From Oscarella lobularis (Eukaryota > Porifera > Homoscleromorpha > Homosclerophorida > Oscarellidae), in the NCBI RefSeq assembly GCF_947507565.1, contig NC_089180.1, forward strand, positions 2,790,001 to 2,854,000: DNA of 64,000 nucleotides. The letters are read 5' to 3'. The notes under the pieces are model-generated. The model worked only from the letters and a program-made list of their open reading frames with translations. It was not told the DNA's origin and ran no database searches. A program made the translations under genes and the position numbers. The stretch's first letter is position 1; every line of letters begins with the position of its first letter. Positions 19,828-31,309 of the stretch are shown here, piece after piece.

Positions 19828-22724
19828 TTAGTACAGCCCGTATCCCATACCCTCCGAAATGCTTAGACGACCTGCTTTTTCAAACTCATCAAAAGACTTG
19901 TGTACCAGTGGCAGCAGAAGGCGCTTGAAACACGTTTGCGCAATGAACAATCCTACCTGACCAGTCCCCTCGCTCGGTTGATATCCGATGTCCAAGGACT
20001 TGTTAACTGTCGGCATGTACGACATGCCCGTCCAGAACCTCATCAGGCGTCCTAAGTTTGCCTTATCGTCTAAAGAAAGGAAGATGCGTGATTAGCAGTT
20101 AGCTAGGGTTTTTGTCTTACCGTAGTCCTTGCTCAAATTGCGAACGACTTGCAGAAAATATTCATAGGCCCTTACTTCTTAAGACGACTGCTCTTCAATG
20201 GGACGTATCAAACTGATAATTTCGTCTGCATTTATGGTCTGGCACAATCTTTTCAAAGTTGACTTTAGGTTACTCAGTAGCTTGTCTTATTTAATAAAGA
20301 TAATTCTTACCTTGGAAACACTGACTTTGCGTCTTCGTTATAAGATGCCAAAAAGGAAATCATGTGTCTTCCAAACGTGTCACGAATATCCATCATCCCG
20401 TACCTGATATCGTCTAGTTCTCCCTTGCGCTTTAGAAGAGTGTCGTGAACAATTGCTATCTTTGCAGCTTGTCCGCGGTTCTCCTTTGTAAGCACAATGC
20501 CATTAAATCCGAATGCGTTTAAGAGCTGCCAGACTTCGTCGGAAAGAATTGCCTCAATTTCAAGATTTGTTTCTGCTTGCATAATCTAGTGCAAAATAAG
20601 TTACAGAAATTATGGCCGTTTTCTTTTTCTGCCAGGCCTGCCTCGTTAATGGTCGTTCGCAGATCGGGATCACAAAGATCCTCAAACGTCAGCTTTTGAG
20701 TCGCCGAATCCACGCTGCCTGTAATGATGTAGGTGACTGCTGCTTCGGAGAGACCAGCTACAGCAGTCGCTCCGTGGGCAATAGAGTGCCCCATCATTCG
20801 CCCAAGAATTTTATACATTCCGCAAGACAAAGCAGCCGTGTCGTGTATGGGCCATTTGTGCTCCTCTTGACCTGAAGAGAACCGGCTATAACAACTTTAT
20901 CACCACACATTAAAGACTTCTACCTTCAAGAAGACGCACCCCGTCTTCGTTTGCCAGTAAGGCATTGTTAACAAGGTTGAAAAATTCTTTGCAGGGCCTT
21001 GGTCGATACCTCTCTCTCTCGCAAAGGACACGTTTAGCCTTTGCCTAAAATCAAAGTTCGGACGCTTGTACAGAGTCATGGCCTGGGGGAATATGGGCTC
21101 GTGACGGTCGACAGTGAGAGGAACCCATGGCAAAGTGTCATCAAGGCAAGTATTGATGAAAAGCTCGTTGCCCTGCTCTTCTCCCGTCGACTCCTCTTCG
21201 TCAGACGCGTGCGACTTTGCAGTACCAACAAAGTACACATTAGCTGCTTCGTTCATGTTCCACTGGCAGCTTCGTAACAGCTGTCGCACTAGCAGATGGT
21301 CGTGGTTCGCCAAAAATGGCAGTCAGCTCTTCAACCATCGCCTATTTAGAAACAGGACGTATGAGCGGAAAATTGTAAAACTTTGCCAAATAAGTAGCTA
21401 ACCTCGTGCTCATCCTCCAATGATTGCTGTCGAACGCCAGTTGAATTGGGAACGGATGGTTGAGCGGACGTATGTTCTTCCTGGTTGGAAAGAGGCGTTC
21501 TAGGCGTTGACAAGGGAGGTACGGCCGCAGCTGGCCGATGTGACAGAGTACGCGTTCTAGAAGTCGCGTCACGTAGAATGTCAGATGATCGTGTAGCAGA
21601 CTGATGTGTAGCTGTAGCACAATGCACACTCGACTCTTCCTAAAAGCCGTTTGTGACGAGGGTGTGTAAACGACTACTGTCTTACCCCTGGAGCAGTTAC
21701 GTCGTCTTCAACCACTATAACGTCTTCCTCGGGCGCATTTCCACCTTCATTATTCACAACTTGTAAAGGCTGAGAATTAGGGGCGGTTTCGTTCTTGTGC
21801 TTTTGTGACTCATCTGCACACAAGTTCAATTATTTTTTCAAAATAAACAGTGTATTATTAGACAGAGTCAACCTGTGACGTGTGATTGCAGCTCGTGCAA
21901 TGCGCGAACGTAAACCTGACCCTGGCCAACGATGTGCTTAAGAAACCCCACGTCCAAACAGTGTCTGCTGTAACCCGTGCAGGATGTATTTCGCTCCGAA
22001 CTAACCGCACAAACTCAAACCTGCTGGAAAACATAACACATACGAAACAGGGTAGATCATTTTTGCCTTGGCACTGGCAGTAATCCAAGAGTGGGAAACA
22101 TCTCAAGTATTGCGCAAGCAATATCTTCTTCTGTCATCGCAGTGTCGAACGAAAATCCGTTGACTATGCGATTGTTGTGGTAAAATTCTCCTCTATTCCG
22201 TGGCATTGTGGTCTGCCCTTTGTCTAGAAGATAGACATCTCTCACGAACTTTCGCGATGAAGTGCGACCTAAAGTAGTACATCATGGTAGTAGCTGAAAT
22301 ACAGCGTATACAATTTGCATACCTTTTTGCCCAGGCCGTCTGACCAATCCAGACTGTCTTGGTGCCTCGTCCGGAGTCCAGGAACGAGACGTTGGTCGAA
22401 AAAGGCGCGACACCTCTTGCTGAACGGCAGATGTCCTGTTCAGTCCACTGGGCCCCGGTTCGCCGATATCGTACAGTGCACCCACGCATAAACGTCTCAC
22501 GTGCCCTCCCGCGCGTTCCCCCGCGAAATTTGAATTCGGTGGTACGTGCGGGCTGTCGACGACATTGCAGCGATAGCGATAGTCGTCGCGCATATTACTC
22601 CACAGGATCTAGTTAAAATAACGCTTACCTTAGTCGCGGCGACCATTTCTGTAGGCTGGGCCCCATGGGGTGATATCCGTGTCGGCGTGTGAAGGACCAT
22701 GTCTTTTCGGGGAGCGATGGCCAT
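19828..22724 (-). CDS. HECT-domain E3 ubiquitin ligase-like protein, about 11 exons
   Basis: Likely exon 1 is MAIAPRKDMVLHTPTRISPH.. with an AAG|GTAAGC donor at 22,631. Later exons give GEFYHNNRIVNGFSFDTAMT..ILEMFPTLGLLP, VGFLKHIVGQGQVYVRALHE, an acidic linker, a Ser/Thr-rich linker and a UBA-like helix set (LVRQLLRSCQWNMNEAANVY). The HECT region follows: DFRQRLNVSFARERGIDQGP; LGRMMGHSIAHGATAVAG; SDEVWQLLNAFGFNG; RFWTGMSYMPTVN; and TCFKRLLLPLVHKSFDEFEK, where Cys aligns with the catalytic cysteine. HECT enzymes pass ubiquitin through that cysteine to substrates. Layout resembles invertebrate G2E3-like HECT proteins. Two lesions: a 5-A run at 21,312-21,316 (four restores the UBA frame) and TAA at 20,179-20,181. 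These could be assembly errors or decay. The stop is at 19,828. Confidence 0.7.
22472..22625. mobile_element. Mariner-type MITE end inside intron 1 of the HECT gene
   Basis: The block starts TACAGTGCACCCACGCATAA and continues CTCACGTGCCCTCCCGCG..CGCGAAATTTGAATTC, matching the terminal 70-80 bp of the element family at 29,988-30,847 and 63,836-64,000. Only one end is evident, so it is a solo terminal fragment. Confidence 0.6.
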
Positions 22725-23076
22725 CGCTTCCGACTTTCGCGACGTTTGCTAGAGGCTTTTGTTGTTCTTTGCGTTCGATAACCTGCAATTAGGGGCAAAA
22801 GAGACGTTGCTAGGGAGTGATTGGTGCCTGTGAGCCGTTTCGCTCATTCGCTCATTCGCACCTTGGGCTCCACCGGTGCAACCTGCAGTACCGCGGGTAA
22901 TCACAAGAAGTGGTCGAGTCTCCAAACCGCCGGACCGGTACGACTGTTGAACGCGCGACTCGCAATCCTCTCAAAAGGGGGATGTGGTGTTCGACGTGTT
23001 ACAGTGCATGTTGCCCGGATAACCGAAGCACGTAGATATATAATCCCCTGCACCTGGGTACCAAAATACACTTCAC

Positions 23077-23850
23077 TTGCACGCAGCCTACGCACTACAA
23101 CGACGACGTACAAGGTCGCCATCGTACTACAACGACGGGTTCAGATCTAGACTCTGTTCAAGGTCGCCAGCACCACGCGACGATTCGCCGTGCCGCCGCT
23201 ACAGTTCTCCACACGGCTGGTCTCCGTCTCCTCCTCCACGTCGACGCACACGAGCAATGTCTCCTTCGCCGCAGTCTTCGCCGCAGTCTTCTCCTGAGAA
23301 TCCTCATCAGGTCGTTGAAATCAATGACTCACCTGTCTCCTACAGTAAGCCTGCAGCAGCATCCGACGCTGCTCTCAATTCTGCTGTTGCTGTTGCTGTT
23401 CAACAGCCAGACACTGGAGCAAACGTTTCGGCAAAAATAGACGACATATCGGAAAAGATTGAGTCACTTTTGGCTACTCAAAAGGAAGTCATCGACAAAT
23501 TGGCCAAGGTGCTTGAGATTGCGCGAGAGTGCCTGAAGTGTTATATTTGTCACGAGAAGCTCAGCGGGCCTATAAAAGTCGATAGTGATTGTGGGCAAAT
23601 TGTGGGCTGCGATACGTGTCTGGCCCGGCAGGGCGGACAAACCCGAGCGCATGCGCGAGTATTTACCTTAGAATACATAGTTAGACTTGATGAAAGAGTC
23701 GGGCCAAGCCAACGAAGCACGGGCCAAAATCGAGCTCCAAGCCGATCAAAAGAACTGGAATTGCCCTTCAAATTTGACCCTGACGGGAAAAAATCGCCGA
23801 CGGGAATCGAGAGAATCGCGGTGAAAGATGGGACCCCGATTCGCGCCTGA
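23077..23850 (+). CDS. RS-rich protein with coiled coil and RING-like zinc finger (first exon)
   Basis: An Arg/Ser/Pro-rich leader (RRRTRSPSYYNDG, SPSPQSSPQSSPENP) is followed by an acidic and helical segment (AKIDDISEKIESLLATQKEV). A Cys cluster comes next (ECLKCYICHEKLSGPIKVDS then DCGQIVGCDTCLA). The CxxC..C..GCxxC spacing is that of RING/U-box-like fingers common in invertebrate proteins of unknown role. The gene is divergent from the HECT gene, about 350 bp apart, with ATATATAATCC near 23,035 as a possible TATA element. Coding probably ends or splices after the finger; the frame beyond about 23,660 looks less coding. A ubiquitin-related role is suggested only by the finger and the neighbour. 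Confidence 0.5.
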   Translation: MHAAYALQRRRTRSPSYYNDGFRSRLCSRSPAPRDDSPCRRYSSPHGWSPSPPPRRRTRAMSPSPQSSPQSSPENPHQVVEINDSPVSYSKPAAASDAALNSAVAVAVQQPDTGANVSAKIDDISEKIESLLATQKEVIDKLAKVLEIARECLKCYICHEKLSGPIKVDSDCGQIVGCDTCLARQGGQTRAHARVFTLEYIVRLDERVGPSQRSTGQNRAPSRSKELELPFKFDPDGKKSPTGIERIAVKDGTPIRA

Positions 23851-24403
23851 CCAAACCGCGCCGTATGACCCTGTAGGTACTGTTGCAGTCTAAAAATGAG
23901 ACTCCTGTGTCTCAAAACTGTTATTCCATTAACAAAACCCCGCAAAATACCTCTTCTCGGGTCACTCACTCCAGCTGATTTCGATCGCGCTCGAACGATC
24001 GATCGTCGCCTCGCTTTTCTATCACTTCGCCTCCATGATTGACTTTGTCGAGTGCCATTTCAGTCTTGGAAACGTCACGCGATCCCGCAAGTCCTCGCAA
24101 ACTGGCTGTTTCGGTGACGTTTCTCTCTACTCGGGGCGCGATGCGCGCGAAAAAGGGGATTTCCCACCGACGTGGGGCTTTGTCTCACCCATTCCCGATT
24201 TCAATTGGCTCGAAATGCTCTTTCTGCCTTCTCGTTCGACTCCGATCGGTGCTCCGATTCCCTCCGGCCGTGTCCCGATCGCCTGTACGCAGTGCTTGAC
24301 GACCTTTTGGGTGCGCAACGTCCTCCATTCGGTCGACTTCGAAGCAACTGAATTATCGATATCTTATTAGGCGAAGTTGCAGCCTTCGTATGCAGGAGTC
24401 ATC

Positions 24404-26010
24404 GCTCTAGCATGGATCGACTTGACCAAGTAACTGGGCACCCTCTTTACAGACCACCACCCAAAAGACTAGCAATTCCTTTGGAAGAACTTAGTTCTCA
24501 GGTTTGAGCTAAATGAATATATGCTACGTGACCTTAAATGTTACTGATTTGAAATGTGTTGACGTAGTTGATACCAGGCAGTTCGTTTAGCAGTGAATTG
24601 GTAAGAACGAAGGAGGCGCTTAGTGCCGCCCAAGAAGAAATTGCAGTCACTCGTCAACGAGTCGTCAAACTGGAGGAAGAGATCAAAATGCTTCAAGAGC
24701 ATGGTGCTAATAAATATACAATAAATAAAATAATGCATTGCATTATTGCTCTTGCTTATAGATTTTCCCTCGTTAGTCAAATCTTTCCAAAAATCTCTTT
24801 ATCGGCACCACGCTTGCGATGACGCTAAGAAGCTGTATTCCGTTGAGGATATGCGAGCTTTCTGTGATATCTACGCTCCTGGCTTGTTTGATATGATTGA
24901 GAAATGCCTGTTCTGCGATTATTCCGTTGAGCAAATCGAAAGCAAGAATGAACTGAGACAGCAAAGGGTTGTAGGAGAACTCTATAGGCTAGCTTACCAA
25001 CCAGGTAAAAACTACCGAGACTACAGTAGAATCCAATGATCCTTAGATATGCACCTATACAGAAAATTACAACTTTCGTAAATGACGTGGGGTTACACCT
25101 TGAACTCAGTGGATGCACCGAAGCTGCTTTGGAGAGCCGGCGAGTTCTCGGAATATGTCCCAATCCCAAGACGATCCGGAGATTGAAGGAAAAACTAAGC
25201 CTATCAAACCAAAAGAGTGTCAATACTTATATTTAATCGGCGATCTTACAAAAGAATTTGGCCGTGCTTGTGATCGACGACTTTCATAACATTCACACCA
25301 TTCCTCGGCCAACATCGTCCGAGACCTCGAGAGCGGTTCATCTGGCTACGGCTATAATCGATATTCCAGAACCAGCTCCCGGTCTGCCACTTCCGATGTC
25401 GTCCATTCACTATCGACCGTCACTCAATGCCTGCAAAGGAGCAATCAACATTGGCCGCATCACAGATCTTTTTGAAAGCCATTTTCATCAGTACTGCTAC
25501 TCCACTTGGCTAGCCACACTTCCAGCAGTCTTTCGAGATATCAACAGCAGAAATATAGCTTAATCTATAGAAAACATGAAGTTCTCTTTAAATTGAAGTA
25601 CTGGTATAAATGTTAACTGAAAGCTGTCAAAGATGCTATGCTGCTCCAAATCAAAGAGAGCTCGCTGCTCTTAAATCAACGAGAGTGCTTGATGAGCTGC
25701 ATCAACAACTAAAAAGTTTGAAAGATTATAAAAAGGTCATTGATCTCATCGTTTCAGAGTATCCAGCATTCAGAGAGTAAATTCTTAGAAATATAGATTT
25801 AAACTAATTTAGATTTTCTTGCAGGTATTTAGAGAAATACGCTATTCCTGCACTAGGTGATTATCCTACGTACTACTTTCCGAAAAAATTAGTAGCTCAG
25901 GTAAATGTGCAAGAGTTGTACACCCCATAATGCTATTTTACCTAACGTTAAACTAGTTTTCAGAAAACAATGCTCTCAACTATATTCTGCCGATGCTAGG
26001 ACTTTTGGTA
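24404..26010 (+). pseudogene. DUF6589-like multi-exon family, copy 2 (3' truncated)
   Basis: The start is MDRLDQVTGHPLYRPPPKRL with a CAG|GTTTGAG donor. Later exons give a coiled coil (EALSAAQEEIAVTRQRVVKL), SLVKSFQKSLYRHHACDDAK then LRQQRVVGELYRLAY, ITTFVNDVGLHLELSGCTEA, LAVLVIDDFHNIHTIPRPTS..HYRPSLNACKGAINIGR, LGDYPTYYFPKKLVAQ and NYILPMLGLL. Each has its counterpart in copy 1 with conserved intron sites. Frames are largely open up to the IDDFH exon, making this the best-preserved 5' half. The region around 25,620-25,780 is out of frame. The copy stops at about 26,010, where a GCA/GCG repeat begins, so the C-terminal helices and any RING are missing. Confidence 0.65.
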
Positions 26011-26045
26011 TCAAGAGCGGCAGCAGCAGCAGCGGCGGCGGCGAC
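26011..26045. repeat. GCA/GCG trinucleotide run
   Basis: CGGCAGCAGCAGCAGCGGCG and neighbours, marking the truncation point of family copy 2. Confidence 0.85.
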
Positions 26046-26251
26046 ATTACACGCGAATTTTTGCCGTGACTCTGTTTGCACGCGTGATTCGTGGAAACTT
26101 TGGGCATAGTTTGCATGATCAATTGGGAACTTTAGCCAATGGTGAACGTATTTAATAAAGCACGAGGGGCGTGGCGCAGGTAAGCACTTAGGTAAACATA
26201 AGCACGCGAGGGCCCTCATTTGGCCTTCGTCGCACGAGCGTCGCAAGAACT

Positions 26252-27800
26252 AATGTCTACTACGGACGGAGCTAAACCCAACGAATCCTTTCCGCAACCG
26301 CCAGCCTCGGCCGTGGCGCCACGACGCTTGCAGCGGCGTTCGCGCGCCGCCGATATGATCGCCGCAATGGGCTCTTAGCTCCCGCAATCACCAAGAGCTC
26401 CAACGGCCGCTATTGCAACGACAACGACAGGAGCTACCCCGTTGCAGTAATCGCCGGCGATCACCGTCCGGCAACAACGGGAGCTCCCGCGTCGCAGCCA
26501 TTGCCGGCGATCACCGTCCCCGCACCCACGGCGCCGAGTAACGTGGGAGTCGCGCCCACTATAGGCGGTGGCGCTTCAGCGGCTACAGTGCTTTGCCCTG
26601 TGGCTCTACAGGAGGTGGTTGCCCGTGCCGTAGAACAACAGCTTGCGCAGTACCTGCCAGGTGAGTTATTTCTCTCTCCCGACCGCGGTACGCACGCCTT
26701 TCTGGAGAGGGTCTAGGTAGAAGCCGTCCACTCTCGTTTGCATTCTTGTCCCAACGGTTCCTTTTCTCCTTCGTTTGTTTTGTCGCTCTCCCGTGAAACC
26801 TGCCGCGACTACCGACGTTTTCCGGCGAAAAGAGGAGCGATGATCAAGGATAGCAAACATTTATACAGTAGAACCCCGATTATCCGAACCCCTTGGGGCA
26901 GCGGGGGTTCGGATAATCGAAATAGGAGTTATTTTTAAAAAACGGGTAAAATTTTAGGTTTTTAATAAAATTAAATAGCGTAGGTGTTTGAGTAAGAGAA
27001 GAAATAGAGCCAGAGTGCGCTGAACGCCGTTGTGACGCTTCTATAAGCTGGTAACACAAAGCTTTTTCTTTCGGCACGCCCAATTTGGGTCATGTGACTT
27101 AGAAATTTGGGGTTCGGATAATCGAAGGTTCGGATAATCGGGATCCGGATAATCGGGGTTCTACTGTACGCCAATTCGAGAATCAAGCCAAGCTGGCTCA
27201 CTGGCCGAACAGGGACTACTGCAGTTGAAAGCACATCTTACCGGACGCGGGCTGCGCATGTTTCAGGCGTTGAGCGAAACGGAGCAACAATCGTATGCCA
27301 GTGCTTGGGATGCACTGAGCAAGCTAATCCGCCCGGAAAAAGGGAGTCGTTCACGCAGGCTCAGTTTTACAGCACGAAGCAAGGCAAATGCGAGGAGGTG
27401 ATCGATTTTGCCTAAGCTCTGCAGCGATTGTATGTAAAGGGATTTTGAAGCATCGGAATCGGATGCTCGTCGGACAACTTGCGCAAGGGCTACGATATCG
27501 TTTCAAGCAAGCGCTACCCCATTGAGTAGTTCATGGACGCTGAACAAACTTGACTGGTTGAGGCAAAAAACGCACTGCTTTTTGGGTCAGCTGTTGCGCT
27601 GAGGGAGAGGAAAAAGCCCAAATCCAGATTAAAATCTGGTTCCACCCCTTTAACGACTACGATTGAAGCAGTGTCGACGCCCTTGACGAAATCGGGTCAT
27701 GCGGTGCAACCAACAACCTCCAAAAGCGAAACTGTGGATGCAATGTCATCAATGTTTCAGTAAAGGCCACATAAAAAACAGTAGCTTTTCGCTCGGTGGC
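26252..27800 (+). pseudogene. Retrotransposon gag relic, interrupted by a Tigger-type MITE
   Basis: The leader MSTTDGAKPNESFPQPPASA is followed by a Pro/Ala-rich segment (VPAPTAPSNVGVAP) and VVARAVEQQLAQYLPG. After the 301-bp MITE at 26,866-27,166 the gag core resumes: FENQAKLAHWPNRDY, LKAHLTGRGLRMFQALSETE, QQSYASAWDALSKLIRPEKG. This is the LTR-retrotransposon gag pattern (L..hL.G.A..f..L......Y......L...F.P). Multiple frameshifts and stops follow, and no intact zinc knuckle was found. ORFs beyond 27,700 are basic and unrecognised. Confidence 0.65.
26866..27166. mobile_element. Tigger/pogo-type MITE, 301 bp, TA target duplication
   Basis: Termini CAGTAGAACCCCGATTATCC and its inverse GGATAATCGGGGTTCTACTG are flanked by TA on both sides (26,864-65 and 27,167-68). 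The CAGTAGAACCCCGATTATCCG end is characteristic of pogo/Tigger elements. Subterminal repeats of GGTTCGGATAATCG are present. There is no transposase inside, so it is non-autonomous. It splits the gag relic. Confidence 0.92.
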
Positions 27801-28715
27801 CAAAGAAGAACGAAAAAAAAACGTAAAATCGACTTTGGAAAGGCCTTTTCACGACTTGTATGTAAGACTAGACAAAAGAAACCGACACGAGTCTCGCGGC
27901 CTAAATAGTAGAGATTTCTTTCCTTTAGTTGTCATTTTCTAAAAGGTGACGATGAGTGGGCGTGAGGCGTTGTCTCAGACTTTGGTCATTTTCGTTTCCT
28001 CGTTCTTCGCATTCTTATATGTCCATGTTGTAACTTTTGTTTTATTTCTCTCAAACTCCGTCGCCGGTAAAATACGAACCGGATTTGGCCCCGTTTGCGA
28101 GAGCGTATCGGCGTACCAGCATCAGGCAAAAAGCGAAAAGGCTCGACTCCTAGACGAAAGTTAAAAGAAGCAAACCACGCCAGCTGCCGCTGTTGTTTCC
28201 GCAGAACATCCAGCCACCAACACATGCATGCAGGTTCAGAAGCCATTCTAAAATAATAACGCGCATCGATACAGATCGCCAGACCACTTCCAAGAGAAAC
28301 GCCGGCGAGGTGTTCTAAGAAATATTTTTTAATTTTTAGGATTGCACCGCCCCATAGTAGACAACTTTGTGTAAGGTTGTCATGTATTTAAGCCTGCGTG
28401 CAGCTTGTCATTTCGACTAACTAAAGTAAGCTTTGATGACTACCATTCCAGAGTAAAAGGTTATTACTACACCCGCCACCCGAGTATTGTTGCCTGGCTG
28501 AGTGTCTGCCTAGCTTTGTTACTCTTTGACAGATCATTTTGGGATTCTACCTATTGATCCCATTCTCGCAAATACTCCAACAACACGTCCATCAGCCACT
28601 GTGGATTTCTTCTGTTAGAGTTTAATGCTCATTTTAAGGGATGAACCGTGTAAATGAATCCTAAAGTTTTTGAATTTCTTATGCCGTCAGTTCCGGTTAC
28701 GCTTATCTTTTCTTA
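27801..28715. other. No recognised gene; possible LTR-like promoter segment
   Basis: An ORF at 27,946-28,164 has one hydrophobic segment (VIFVSSFFAFLYVHVVTFVL) but matches nothing known to me. Around 28,320-28,560, GTATTTAAG, then AGAGTAAAAGG and a pyrimidine-rich stretch resemble a retroelement U3-R-U5. No second copy exists in the window to prove an LTR. Confidence 0.3.
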
Positions 28716-29160
28716 AAGGGTGCAAAACGGAAGTACTATTTGTACCGCCTGGCGCTACTAGTCTTGTCCAGCCAATCGACGTCGTTTTTAACGCTCACTT
28801 TAATTAAAGCAGCAGTGGACAAACTGGCTACGGATCATCTCATTGAAAACGTTAAAGCGTACGTAAGAGTAGCAGTGAATGCAGGCCAACGTTGTGTATT
28901 AATGACAAAGTGGGTCGCCCAAGCATGGGAAGAAGTGAGCAGCAAAAAGGGGATAATGATTAGATCCTTTAAAAATGCGAAATATCTGTTGCTACCGACG
29001 GTTCAGAAGACAATCAGATATTTTTTGAGAAACTTCCAGGCTACACCGTTGAAAACTAAGTCAAAAAGGACATTTCCTTTGACTCTGACGATGATCCCTT
29101 CATTGACGAACTCTAGAAAGTCTTATAGCACGGATGAAGTACCGACGCACGGAGTACACT
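28716..29160 (+). pseudogene. Tigger/jerky DDE_1 transposase, C-terminal part
   Basis: TEVLFVPPGATSLVQPIDVV then FNAHF precedes KAAVDKLATDHLIENVKAYV and VLMTKWVAQAWEEVSSKKG. This is the third-Asp region (PP.aTs..QP.D) and C-terminal helices of DDE_1 transposases. The two halves lie in different frames, separated by TTAATTAA at 28,800-28,807. Dropping four bases (TTAA) makes HF-KAAVDK continuous, so the lesion is a TTAA gain. Further stops follow near 29,050. The fragment is complementary in content to the N-terminal Tigger relic at 46,019-46,690 on the other strand. Confidence 0.75.
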
Positions 29161-29552
29161 ATTCTACTGTTCTATCAATAAACGCTATAATTTGACAACT
29201 AATTTTTCTTGCCTTAAAACTTGTACAAACAAGGAACTTCGAGACCATTTTCGTACCGTCTTCTACTAGACATCGTTGCGGTGCCCACTCCTCGGTGATG
29301 GATAAAACGCGAAACAAGTCGAGAAAACGTGCGAGGCACGTGTCCAACTACGACGTCCCATTTCTTTAAAGTCGCCGTCGCGCTGCATAATTCGAAATGC
29401 GTAAAAGTGAAACATTGCCATTTTTTTCTGGTTGATTTGATTCGTTTTCGGATCCTTCTACCGGCACAATATTGTGTAACCGTTTGTGCCTCTCAGAAAA
29501 AGAAGCAAATATTGCAACGAATCATAAGATTTGTGAATTTCGGTAATGCGTT

Positions 29553-29906
29553 TTATTGTACTATCTCTATTGGAAAGGACGATGTCGCGATATCCTTTTT
29601 GGCCGTCGGGTAAAATAGCAACAACGTCGTTGCCAGATGGCGCATTGAACGTTCATTGATGTTGGCCTTGGGAACTAAGTCGGCGCAAATGACGACGCGA
29701 TAGTCAGGCATGTCCAATGTTTGCTGATCGAGCGCGGTTTTAAAAATGCGAACATGCTCGTTTTGTTTGTTAAGTATTTCTTGTAGGTGAAGCGTGGTCT
29801 GCCTAATTGGCTGCAATTCTCGGTCTGTTTGCCACGATAATCTCGCGTCGGCTTGTTGTCTGCGATCTATACCTTTAGAGCCCAAACGACGCCATTGCCG
29901 ATACAC
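29553..29906 (-). pseudogene. Helitron-like Rep/helicase N-terminal domain fragment
   Basis: The minus frame reads LHLQEILNKQNEHVRIFKTA, LDQQTLDMPDYRVVICADLV and PKANINERSMRHLATTLLLF. It follows the Helitron N-domain pattern (L..iL...N.hv..F+tA......dYrvVi.Ad..P......R..n.Pt...A.i). It ends in a stop at 29,553. The upstream end is cut at 29,904-29,906 by the inserted Mutator-like element. The family call is by pattern recall, moderately sure. Confidence 0.5.
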
Positions 29907-31300
29907 GAGGGGCTAGGGACCGAGACATGTGATTCTGCGCAGTAGACGCACGTGACGTAGAACCCCACTTGTCTCGTTTGTGTGTTACAGTGCACCCACG
30001 CATAAAGCGACCGTCTTTAGAGCGCGCTAGCTCCCGCATCGTTAGTCCCGCGTCATCGCCAATGACATCATTGGAATCCTCTATCCCGTAGCATTCCAAT
30101 GATGTAGGGCACGTAGGCCTTCGACGAAGGGTGTAAATAGTGGTCACGTGCAGTACTCTCATTGGCTAGTAGCGTACGCGACCGTTAGGTTTCCTTGGGC
30201 ACGCCCTAGCGCGTTACCACTAGATCGAGACCGATTTTTCGTTTTCCTTCTATTACCGGGCGGATTTCTTTAGTATAGGATTAGCTAAAAAACGGGCTGT
30301 ACCAAAGTCAATTGTAATGAGCGTTTTACTGCCTTTTTGGGTGGGGAGACCTTGCGCGCGCACTAGCCACGCCCATGACAACGAATAACTTCTAAACGAA
30401 GCGAAAGATTCGAAATCGCTTCGACCAATACCAATTAAATCATGTTTTATTTCGTTTCGCGAGGGCGGCGAATCGCGATTTGTAGCGTAGGCTCTGAGAA
30501 ACGCTCTTAGCAACGATGGTTCAGACCCTAATTGCAGAAAAACGAAAAAACCAACTAAATATCGCTTCGACCAATGCTAATAAAATATTAGACAGGTGCG
30601 TTTCGAGGAAAGAAGTAGCTTAGTTGCTGAGAGAACTTCGCCAGGAAACGACAAAACCTACTTTTGCCGTAACTTGAAGGATTACGCGACCACTATGCAT
30701 GCGATTGACTAATCCGTCGACCAAATCTTAGATAAATGAATCTACTATCCCTTCGCATTAGCGAAAAGATAGTAAATCCTACTCATTTTGAATTTCGCGG
30801 CTATGTCCGGGGAGGGTCAGGCGGGACATTCATGCGTGGGTGCACTGTAGGGTGGAAGCTCGCAAATAGACAAAAAAATTCCAAAAATTCTAAAAACATT
30901 TTAAAAATTTTCTAAAATATTTTAGAGTAGCATCTACTACATACAAAGGTTTCTCAGCATATTACATGAAAAAGAGACTGTTCTTCTTTGTCTATAGCCT
31001 CCTTCAACTGCTGAAATTCAACTGAAACCTTGTATATGTAGGTAAATAATACCCTAGAATGTGCCTAAAACATTTTCGAGCGATTTCTGGTTATCGTCGA
31101 AACGATAATAGTCGTCGCTTTGAAACGGCGACGGTAATTGCAAACACGAACCCCTGAAAAAGTATAACCGGGTTTCTAACACCTATTATTGAGATTTTTT
31201 TCATCATATGCGAGCTTCCACACTTGCTTCTGTACAGAGACGAGAGACAAGTGGGGTTCTACGTCACGTGCGTCACATGTCTCGGTCCCTAGCCCCTCGT
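29905..31300. mobile_element. Mutator-like non-autonomous transposon, 9-bp target duplication, carrying a nested MITE
   Basis: Ends ACGAGGGGCTAGGGACCGAG and its inverse CTCGGTCCCTAGCCCCTCGT are flanked by TGCCGATAC (29,896-29,904) and TGCTGATAC (31,301-31,309), a 9-bp duplication with one difference. The inverted ends include CACGTGACGTAGAACCCCAC. When the 860-bp mariner-type MITE is disregarded, they continue through GTGGAAGCTCGCA (30,854 and 31,209), giving arms of about 120 bp. Long arms and 9-bp duplications are the Mutator-superfamily signature. No transposase was seen. Original length would be about 534 bp. Confidence 0.85.
29988..30847. mobile_element. Tc1/mariner-type non-autonomous element, 860 bp, TA duplication
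   Basis: Ends are CAGTGCACCCACGCATAA and ATGCGTGGGTGCACTG in inverse orientation, each next to TA (29,986-87, 30,848-49). No transposase frame was seen inside. It lies inside the left arm of the Mutator-like element. The same end sequence recurs at 22,472, 63,836 and 63,938, and partly at 14,104. Confidence 0.9.
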
Positions 31301-31309
31301 TGCTGATAC

